Position numbers and translations under genes: made by a program. A DNA stretch of 29,508 nt from Sphingomonadales bacterium (lineage in GTDB: Bacteria; Pseudomonadota; Alphaproteobacteria; Sphingomonadales; Sphingomonadaceae): contig JAGXGT010000089.1 in the NCBI GenBank assembly GCA_024636595.1, positions 1 to 29,508 on the forward strand, written 5' to 3'. Under the pieces are notes generated by a model. The model was not told the DNA's origin and did no database searches. It saw only the letters and a list, made by a program, of their open reading frames with translations. The stretch's first letter is position 1; each line of letters begins with the position of its first letter. Positions 23,961 to 29,508 of the stretch are shown here, piece after piece.

Positions 23961-24734
23961 TCAAACCTTTCCGGTCTGGGCCGTGCCGCGGCTGAGGTCG
24001 CGGGACACGAGGCGCAAGATGGCGGCTGCGGTGTCCGATACCAGCGCGCGATAGGCCGAAATCTGGCGCGAGAAATGATTGTACATCACAACGGCGGGAA
24101 TGGCGGCCACGAGGCCTAGAGCGGTGGCCAACAGCGCCTCGGCGATGCCGGGGGCGACCACCGCTAGATTGGTCGTCTGCTTCTCGGCAATGCCGATGAA
24201 GCTGTTCATAATGCCCCAGACCGTGCCAAACAGGCCGACGAAAGGAGCGGTTGCGCCAATCGTCGCCAATATATTGATACCTCGTGTCATCTTGCGGGAG
24301 AGAGCGGCTTCATATCTTTCAAAGCGGGAAACGATCCGCTCCTTGACGCCCTCACCATCGTGCAGGGCATCGGTGGACAGCGCGAGTTCGGCCGACGCCT
24401 CTTTTACCAAGGCGGTGCCGGCCAGAACCGGGTCGCGGTTGGCATCGTCCAGAGACCGAAGCTTGGCGACTGCATCATGGACGATCCGTTCTGCCGCCAT
24501 CGCCTTGCGCAGTTCGGAAAGCTTGGCGAGAAATATTGTCCAGCTGGCCAGCGAAGCGATGATCAGGCCGATAATGACGGCCTTTACGATCCAGTCAGCC
24601 TGAGCAAACATGCCCCACACGCTCATTTCGACAGGAATGGTGGACAAGGGAATGGCAGCGGCTGGTCCGGCGGCGATTAGCAACGCTGCGGCTGCCATGG
24701 AGTTTGTAATCCGTCCCGTAAGTCTTCTAGCCAC
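23961..24734 (-). CDS. exbB: TonB-system proton channel protein ExbB
   Basis: 257 aa MotA/TolQ/ExbB family. An N-terminal signal-like segment ends near AAA|IPLS, followed by TM1 (WIVKAVIIGLIIASLASWTI), a large cytoplasmic loop with a helical stretch, and TM2-TM3 with the conserved GATAPFVGLFGTVWGIMNSF and ALGLVAAIPAVVMYNHF. I chose GTG 24734 because AAGGGGG lies seven bases upstream. The frame is open to ATG 24773 and GTG 24776, but those lack a ribosome site and overlap a Fur-box-like sequence. First gene of the iron operon. Confidence 0.88.
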   Translation of the reverse strand: MARRLTGRITNSMAAAALLIAAGPAAAIPLSTIPVEMSVWGMFAQADWIVKAVIIGLIIASLASWTIFLAKLSELRKAMAAERIVHDAVAKLRSLDDANRDPVLAGTALVKEASAELALSTDALHDGEGVKERIVSRFERYEAALSRKMTRGINILATIGATAPFVGLFGTVWGIMNSFIGIAEKQTTNLAVVAPGIAEALLATALGLVAAIPAVVMYNHFSRQISAYRALVSDTAAAILRLVSRDLSRGTAQTGKV

Positions 24735-24758
24735 TCTTGCCCCCTTGATAATGGTTCT

Positions 24759-24777
24759 GCGAATCATTCTCATCACA
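24759..24777 (-). promoter_or_regulatory. Fur-box-like site proximal to exbB
   Basis: On the minus strand the sequence contains TGAGAATGATTC, close to the Fur core TGAGAATcATTCTCA. It lies just upstream of the preferred GTG start of exbB. Confidence 0.5.
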
Positions 24778-24808
24778 GGCAGGGCAATTACAGCTTCTTA
24801 TTGCTATT

Positions 24809-24827
24809 GCAAGTGATTCTCATTATT
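24809..24827 (-). promoter_or_regulatory. Fur box upstream of exbB-exbD-tonB-fiu
   Basis: The + strand reads GCAAGTGATTCTCATTATT, which resembles the common Fur box form GCAAATGATTCTCATT. It lies 75-93 bases upstream of the exbB start, the place expected for iron repression of the whole leftward operon. Confidence 0.65.
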
Positions 24828-24916
24828 AATTATGTGAAGCAGATGAACGGGGATGCCGGTTTCCCAGAGACCTTATATTAACGTGTCGGACAAGATGAAG
24901 ATGGTTCGCGCGCTTA

Positions 24917-24946
24917 AAGCTCGCCCGCCATTGAACAGGCGAGCTT
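24917..24946 (-). terminator. hairpin downstream of the citrate synthase-like pseudogene
   Basis: AAGCTCGCC (24917-24925) pairs perfectly with GGCGAGCTT (24938-24946) around a 12-base loop. A second stem GCGCGC-aaat-GCGCGC is at 24976-24991. The T runs on the minus strand are short, so this is a tentative leftover terminator of the dead gene. Confidence 0.4.
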
Positions 24947-25006
24947 CCCATGTGCCAAATCCAGAAGGACCTAAAGCGCGCAAATGCGCGCAGCGGCGGT
25001 CTTGGC

Positions 25007-25284
25007 CTATCCTTCTACTGCCGCAAATTCGATGCGGTCAGCGGCTGCGCCGGACATGATGAAACCGATCGGGCGTTCGCTTTCTTCCTGCAAATGGCCG
25101 ATGATGCTGGCGGTGCGAGCCAGCAGGGAAATGCCCTTCAGCGCAGCGAGCGGAAAGCCAACGTCCAGCATGACGGCAAGGATCGCCCCATTGACATTGA
25201 CCGGCAGCCGAGCAGACCGGCGGCCACTGCACCGTGGAGGGCTTCTGGAGCGGTATGCAATCGCCAGTCACAAGTATTGGCCAT
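25007..25284 (-). pseudogene. remnant of a citrate synthase/citryl-CoA lyase family gene
   Basis: Reading leftward, one frame gives HTAPEALHGAVAAGLLG (from about 25257), and then a different frame gives LPVNVNGAILAVMLDVGFPL, followed by AALKGISLLARTASIIGHLQ and EESERPIGF, ending at a TAG at 25009-25007. Both pieces match consecutive conserved blocks of citryl-CoA lyase-like members of the citrate synthase family, but the part normally between them, and almost all of the N-terminal part, are missing and the frame shifts. So at least one internal deletion and a 5' truncation have occurred. An ATG at 25284 could start a short product, but it would not be a working enzyme. The open frame on the + strand across this region looks like a shadow. 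Confidence 0.75.
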
Positions 25285-25353
25285 AATCGGATATTCAGCC
25301 ATTCATGATAATTTGCATTTGGAGTGCCAGAGATGTCATAAATTTCTGCGAAT

Positions 25354-26694
25354 TTACCGATGTTTATCGATAGCGAAATGCTCCGCGACCAAAGCACGAA
25401 CATCTATTCTGACTTTCAGGCGCGCAGCGAGTAGCGCCATGCCGCTGATCTTCCGCTGAACGAAGAGCAGATCAGTCGGCGGAATATGCCAGACCGCTTT
25501 GTCTGCCGCGACATCCATCCCATGACTACGCAACGGTTCGACAAAGCTGCGATCGCCGAAATCGAATTTCCCTGGCCGATTGAGTTGAGCGATGATCACA
25601 TCGATCATCGCATCAATCGGTTCGCGGTGCCGGGAAATCGCAGCAGCGCTGACAAAGCCGGCAACCGCGGCTTCTTCGCGCACCGTGTCACGATCACCGG
25701 CCAGCGCGGCGATTATCAGTCTTTTATATCCGTCCGCAACCGCGGGATCGATTGGCCTGGCTGCGCCAAAGTCGAGCAGCACCAACTTGCCGGTTTCCGG
25801 TTGATAGCGATAATTGGCAAAATTGGGGTCCGACTGGATAACGCCAAATTCAAATATTTCTCGCATGACCAGTTTGAACAGCAAGTGCATCGCGGCGTCC
25901 CGCGTATCCTGAGGCGCGTCCACAAGCGCCTCGATCGCCCTGCCCTCGATAAAACTCATCGCCAGCACCTGATCCGTGGTGAATTCTTCATCGACCACCG
26001 GAATCACATATTCAGGGGTATCAGACAGCAACTCACCGAATAATGTCAGAAACCGGCCTTCCCGGACATAGTCAGCCTCCTCGTGCAACTGCTTCTTGGC
26101 CTCCTTCAGCAGCGGCGCAATATCGAGCTCGCTCGGCAAGAGACTGGAAATCCGCAGCAAGGTCGCCACATTGTCTACATCAGCGTCAATACTTTCCCTC
26201 ACCCCGGGATATTGCACCTTGATCGCCAGGTCTCGGCCATCCGGTGTTTTGGCCCTGTGCACCTGACCAATCGAGGCCGCCGCGATCGGGGTTGCACCGA
26301 AGCGCAGGAAACGCTTGCGCCAATCCGGTCCCCATTGCTTGGCCAACACGCGTTCCAGCTGCTGCGGCGGCATCCGGTGAGCGTTGTCGCGCAGCCGCGC
26401 CATGATCTCGGTCAGTTCTGGCGGCAGCATGTCCCCCGCATCCAGTGAGATCATCTGACCGAGTTTCATGGCAGCGCCGCGCAAATGGGACAATCGGTCG
26501 GCCATTCTCGCCGCATTGCCGGGTGTCAGCATCATATTGCGGACCGTCGGGCGGTCGCCATCGGCCAGTCGCCGCGCGCCTTCGGCCATCATGCCACCAG
26601 CCACACCGCTTGCCAGACGCCCGAATTGACCGAGACGAGACAACCGGCCCTGCGGCACCGCGCGGTTTTTCTGGTTGCGGCGATCGTCCTTCAT
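25354..26694 (-). CDS. ABC1/UbiB (ADCK/COQ8-like) atypical kinase family protein
   Basis: 446 aa. Protein-kinase-like fold of the UbiB/COQ8 group, linked to isoprenoid quinone synthesis or lipid homeostasis. Motifs seen: KxGQ (Lys77 in RGAAMKLGQ), the Ala-rich loop AAAS (138-141 in AAASIGQVHRA), the ATP-binding Lys159 in LAIKVQYPG, QSDPNFANY (Asp289, Asn294) and DFG (308-310). No C-terminal transmembrane pair as in E. coli UbiB is seen, so it resembles the soluble ABC1 type. ATG 26694 follows the DUF427 stop by four bases, so the two form an operon. Confidence 0.9.
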   Translation of the reverse strand: MKDDRRNQKNRAVPQGRLSRLGQFGRLASGVAGGMMAEGARRLADGDRPTVRNMMLTPGNAARMADRLSHLRGAAMKLGQMISLDAGDMLPPELTEIMARLRDNAHRMPPQQLERVLAKQWGPDWRKRFLRFGATPIAAASIGQVHRAKTPDGRDLAIKVQYPGVRESIDADVDNVATLLRISSLLPSELDIAPLLKEAKKQLHEEADYVREGRFLTLFGELLSDTPEYVIPVVDEEFTTDQVLAMSFIEGRAIEALVDAPQDTRDAAMHLLFKLVMREIFEFGVIQSDPNFANYRYQPETGKLVLLDFGAARPIDPAVADGYKRLIIAALAGDRDTVREEAAVAGFVSAAAISRHREPIDAMIDVIIAQLNRPGKFDFGDRSFVEPLRSHGMDVAADKAVWHIPPTDLLFVQRKISGMALLAARLKVRIDVRALVAEHFAIDKHR

Positions 26695-26698
26695 AACG

Positions 26699-27193
26699 TT
26701 ACCATCCCCGGCTTCCGGGCACGCCCTTGAACGGGCCGGCGAGGTTGCTGGTTATCCAGCCGCCGTAAAATTCACCCGGCTGCGGGATGACCGTTTCTCC
26801 ATCGACACGGCACCTGTCGAAAGGTGCCGCATAAAAGGCGATATGGTCTCGCAAGATCGAGAACGCTGCGCTGGGATTGGGATAGCTCCAGCCAACGCGC
26901 GGTAACAGGCTATCGCCTACAGCCACATCCCAATAGACCGCGGCGCCTTTCCATTCGCAAAAGGAACTTCCCTCTGCCCGCCGCAGCAGGCCGGGAGCGA
27001 TATCCGATACCGGAATATAATAGCTGGGCGGATGACTGGTCTCCAGTGTCCGCACACTGCTCCGCGTATTTGCGACAATCTGCCCCCGATGCTCGATCAT
27101 GATCCGGGCTGCGCATCGCTCGGCTACCGCTGGACGGGGATAGTCCCAGACGCTCTCTTGCCCTGCGGCAACGGGTTCCGGTCGCGGGCTCAT
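26699..27193 (-). CDS. DUF427 domain-containing protein
   Basis: 164 aa cytoplasmic protein. The DUF427 core is evident: VANTRSSVRTLETSHPPSYY, IPVSDI, SSFCEWKGAAVYWDV and the terminal VIPQPGEFYGGWITSNLAGP with a FKG end. DUF427 proteins form small beta-barrels of unknown activity; some occur as pairs of domains, here one. A role cannot be assigned. Coupled with the UbiB-like gene downstream. The gene is divergent from the FAD oxidoreductase at 27361, with 167 bases between the starts that show no gene. Confidence 0.87.
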   Translation of the reverse strand: MSPRPEPVAAGQESVWDYPRPAVAERCAARIMIEHRGQIVANTRSSVRTLETSHPPSYYIPVSDIAPGLLRRAEGSSFCEWKGAAVYWDVAVGDSLLPRVGWSYPNPSAAFSILRDHIAFYAAPFDRCRVDGETVIPQPGEFYGGWITSNLAGPFKGVPGSRGW

Positions 27194-27360
27194 GTTTTCA
27201 AACTTTCATCAACCGTCCAGCCAGCATGCCAGCTGCCATTTCCCTTACTCGCCCATTGGGACATATTGCGCACTCCAATCCGCTTGGCGAAAGCCAAGCA
27301 TCGACGTATCTCAATGCGCGTATATTCCGGACAAGACCATACGGCTGAAAGACCAATATT

Positions 27361-28296
27361 ATGAAAATTGCTATTGTTGGTGCCGGGCTGTCGGGTCTGG
27401 CCTGCGCGGAGCATCTGGTCCTCGCGGGCCATGAGGTCAGCCTGTTCGACAAGGCTCGTGGCGCGGGCGGACGGATGTCGACGCGGCGGATCGACAGCGC
27501 CGCGGGCCAAGTCAGCTTTGACCATGGTGCCCAATATTTCACCGCTCGCGATCCGGCCTTTCAAGCGGTGGTCAGCCAATGGCAGGATTCCGGGTCTGCT
27601 GCCCGCTGGCCCGCCGCTGGTCCGGAAGCATGGGTTGGCGTGCCTGCCATGAACGCGCCGATCAAGATGCTCGCAGCGCAGCATGACGTCTCATGGTCCA
27701 CGCCTATCGATGAATTGGTACAACAGGAGGCCGGTTGGCGCCTGAGTTGCGATAAGGCTGTCATCGACAGGCAGTTTGACGCCGTGGTTCTGGCCATCCC
27801 GGCCGAACAGGCGGCGGCTTTGCTGGTGCCATCGGACAAGGGCTTTCATCGGATAGCCGCCAACACTGCTTCTGATCCCTGCTGGACATTGATGCTGGCT
27901 TTCCTCGAGCCGCTGGAAACAGCCAAAATGGTAATCCGTGATGATGCCATCATCGGCTGGGCCGCCCGCAATTCGGACAAGCCCGGTCGCACCGGACCGG
28001 ACGCCTGGGTCATTCAGGCCTCTCCAACATGGTCGAAGGAGCATCTGGAAGAAGACCAGCATCAGATTGTCGCCGCCTTGTCCGCTCGGTTCGCGACCCT
28101 CCTGGACGCCCCTCTGCCCGAACCGCTGATCGCCTCGGCACACCGGTGGCGCTATGCGCGATCTGGCAAAACGGATCAGAACGCGCTCTACAGCAAAGAT
28201 TTGAAGATCGGCATCTGTGGCGACTGGCTGATCGGCCCGCGAGTGGAATGTGCCTGGAGATCCGGAACGGCGCTGGCCAGAATGATCCTCGCTTAA
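27361..28296 (+). CDS. FAD-dependent oxidoreductase, renalase-like amine oxidase family
   Basis: 311 aa. The N-terminal dinucleotide-binding motif is IVGAGLSGLACAEHLVLAGH, followed by the FDKARGAGGRMSTRR loop and SFDHGAQYFTARDP, which define the COG3380/renalase-like group. C-terminal FAD contact: GICGDWLIGPRVECAWRSGT. Members oxidise aberrant NAD(P)H isomers or other small substrates; the substrate here is unknown. ATG 27361 has only a weak ribosome site. The stop overlaps that of the convergent DUF3429 gene (shared TTAA). Confidence 0.9.
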   Translation: MKIAIVGAGLSGLACAEHLVLAGHEVSLFDKARGAGGRMSTRRIDSAAGQVSFDHGAQYFTARDPAFQAVVSQWQDSGSAARWPAAGPEAWVGVPAMNAPIKMLAAQHDVSWSTPIDELVQQEAGWRLSCDKAVIDRQFDAVVLAIPAEQAAALLVPSDKGFHRIAANTASDPCWTLMLAFLEPLETAKMVIRDDAIIGWAARNSDKPGRTGPDAWVIQASPTWSKEHLEEDQHQIVAALSARFATLLDAPLPEPLIASAHRWRYARSGKTDQNALYSKDLKIGICGDWLIGPRVECAWRSGTALARMILA

Positions 28297-28733
28297 AACG
28301 CTGCCAGCGCGAGAGTGGTCAGGCCCAGACCGCTCGACAGCAGAATCCGCAGCCGCAGCATCCAGTCCGGCATGATATTCAAACGGTTCAACCGGACATC
28401 AACCCACAAAACCGCAATCAGGCTGATGCCGAGCACCGCCAGCGACGGCCCGGGCCAGGTTGTGCCGATCATCCATGGGATGCCGCTGGCTACCGCCAGC
28501 AGACTGGGTATGACCGCAACGCTATAGACCCATTGCGGCGCACCCGGACTGGCGACCGCCAACCCCCACCAAAATCCGCCCAGAAAACTGAAGATCACGG
28601 CGGCATATAGAAAGCCGGCGCTCAGTGCGATGAACCGCGTGTTGTCGTCAAACACCGCTACCAGGCAAAGCAGTTGCGGCAACAGGCCTGCCAATCCAAG
28701 AAAGGTGGCTGAAAAAGAAAGATTGTTCTGCAC
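28293..28733 (-). CDS. DUF3429 integral membrane protein
   Basis: 146 aa with about five hydrophobic segments. The SFLGGFWWGLAVASPGAPQW block is characteristic of DUF3429 proteins (relatives of eukaryotic TMEM69). No charged catalytic motif is visible and no function is known to me. It is a single leftward gene, convergent with the FAD oxidoreductase. Confidence 0.85.
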   Translation of the reverse strand: MQNNLSFSATFLGLAGLLPQLLCLVAVFDDNTRFIALSAGFLYAAVIFSFLGGFWWGLAVASPGAPQWVYSVAVIPSLLAVASGIPWMIGTTWPGPSLAVLGISLIAVLWVDVRLNRLNIMPDWMLRLRILLSSGLGLTTLALAAF

Positions 28734-29035
28734 GCGATGTCCCGTTGGCGGTTACAGTCCCTGTTTGTTTATGTGCTTTATATTTCGGGATTTTTCAATC
28801 GCAGTCTGCCAGATTTTCGAACCGCCGCTTCCGGGACAAATGATGACCGCGGCATAAGCTGTTCGAGGAAGGAGCGGGATATATTCTGAAACGGTTGGGA
28901 AACGCAATTCGACAGAATTGATCGTGTATGTTTCTAAAGCAAAGCGATGGGCGGCTTAGCTGCGCCTACGTCTATCCAGCCGATGGCAATTAACGGGCGA
29001 TAGATTCAGCGTCGAGAACATAACAGGCTGGCGAC
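28734..29035. other. intergenic stretch without a gene, flanking a truncated IS
   Basis: 302 bases. I see no convincing coding sequence on either strand. A short inverted repeat CAATTC-gaca-GAATTG lies at 28905-28920. The junction with the IS110 remnant is near 29035. Confidence 0.6.
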
Positions 29036-29392
29036 ATGTCGCCTCGAAAGTTCCCGATGCGGGTGACCTATACCTTTGCCAAGGGCCGCGACTTTGCCGC
29101 CTGGGTCGGGCTTACGCCAAGGCAGCACTCGACCGGCGGAAAACAGAAGCTCGGCGCGATCTCGAAGATGGGAGAACGCACCCTGCGAAGGCTTTTGATT
29201 ATCGGTAGCAGCGCCGTTGTGCTCCAGGCAAGCAAACGCGGTGCGCCCAAAGGATCTTGGCTAGAACAAATGCTGGCGCGCAAGCCGCGCATGCTGGTCA
29301 CAGTGGCACTTGCCAACAAGACCGCCCGCATTGCCTGGGCAGTGTTGACGAAGAACGAGGATTACAAAGCTCCGGTCGCAGTCGCGGCGTAA
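29036..29392 (+). pseudogene. IS110-family transposase, C-terminal fragment
   Basis: 118 aa. It matches the C-terminal Transposase_20 part of IS110-family enzymes: GRDFAAWVGLTPRQHSTGGK, then KLGAISKMGERTLRRLLIIG and ALANKTARIAWAVL. The RNase H-like DEDD half is missing, so it cannot transpose. At the 5' end another frame (VASKVPDAGD from 29038) also looks related, suggesting a frameshift at the junction. Truncated copy, on the basis of length: intact transposases of this family are about 320-400 aa. Confidence 0.88.
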
Positions 29393-29508
29393 GCTGAGGC
29401 GGACCAGAGGTCGTCGGAGGATGTAGGCGGTCGAAGGAGGGTATGGCAAAACAGTCGGCGAGACGGGATCGGAAGAACCAGGGCTTTCCACCGTGCTTCA
29501 TCAGCACG
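29393..29508 (+). mobile_element. 3' non-coding end of the IS110-type element (runs off window)
   Basis: The 116 bases after the transposase stop (including ATGGCAAAACAGTCGGCGAG and ACGGGATCGGAAGAACC) look like the long non-coding tail downstream of the transposase in this IS type. No terminal inverted repeat is seen before the window ends. Confidence 0.5.

Noticed and set aside
24950..25459. 169-codon open frame on the plus strand
   Set aside because: The minus strand here carries recognisable citryl-CoA lyase-like blocks and the end of the UbiB-like gene; the plus frame has no recognisable motif.
27190..27684. 164-codon open frame on the minus strand upstream of the DUF427 gene
   Set aside because: Mostly antisense to the FAD-binding domain of the oxidoreductase at 27361, with no family resemblance.
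1..29508. Search for tRNA, rRNA, CRISPR arrays, phage genes or an integrative element
   Set aside because: No cloverleaf, rRNA segment, regularly spaced repeats, integrase or phage structural gene was recognised by reading; only the IS110 remnant and the element at 300-564 suggest mobility.

Overview
The window is a compact, moderately GC-rich chromosomal segment of an alphaproteobacterium, most likely a marine or freshwater member of the Sphingomonadales (Sphingopyxis / Sphingorhabdus / Parasphingorhabdus type). This rests on gene content and style: NodT-type outer membrane lipoprotein with RND pump, Fiu-type TonB receptor beside PiuC, citryl-CoA lyase-like remnant, DUF427, DUF3429 and DUF1971 proteins, frequent 4-base ATGA overlaps and almost no intergenic space. 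The genus is inference. No tRNA, rRNA or CRISPR was seen.

Layout. 1-226: 5' part of a [2Fe-2S] ferredoxin gene (-). 300-564: a non-coding element with perfect 22-bp terminal inverted repeats and nested hairpins. 585-1202: AlkA-like glycosylase (+). 4834-1206 (-): operon of an osmoprotectant ABC ATPase, a fused permease/binding protein, an exported Cys/His protein and a degenerate SDR. 4944-5777: SDR (+). 6077-5781: pterin carbinolamine dehydratase (-). 6131-7404: ccmAB heme exporter (+). 8062-7421 (-) and 8205-14311 (+): a TetR repressor divergent from an OMF-MFP-RND efflux operon, with palindromic operators between them. 15566-14360 (-) and 15650-16075 (+): an NsrR-type repressor divergent from a truncated-globin / membrane protein / DUF1971 operon, with NsrR-like palindromes between them. 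16143-18735: MarR regulator, proB and proC. 24734-18751 (-): iron island exbB-exbD-tonB-fiu, a strong terminator, then piuC, a ferric-reductase-like membrane protein and a small exported PepSY-like protein; Fur-box-like sites lie upstream of exbB. 25284-25007: pseudogene of a citrate synthase/citryl-CoA lyase family protein. 27193-25354 (-): DUF427 and UbiB/ABC1 kinase. 27361-28296: renalase-like FAD oxidoreductase (+). 28733-28293: DUF3429 membrane protein (-). 29036-29508: truncated IS110-family element running off the window.

How the parts work together. Three stress or nutrient modules stand out. (1) Iron: TonB-ExbBD energises a catecholate-type receptor; the downstream dioxygenase, heme-type membrane reductase and PepSY-like protein look like the step that handles the ferric complex after uptake. 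(2) Nitric oxide: an Fe-S repressor controls a group III globin together with an uncharacterised three-helix membrane protein and a cupin-like DUF1971 protein. (3) Osmotic balance: an OpuC-like importer and, 11 kb away, a MarR-proB/proC proline cluster. The least explained items are the structured inverted-repeat element at 300-564, the active-site-less SDR at 1206, the exported protein at 2002 and the membrane protein at 14665.
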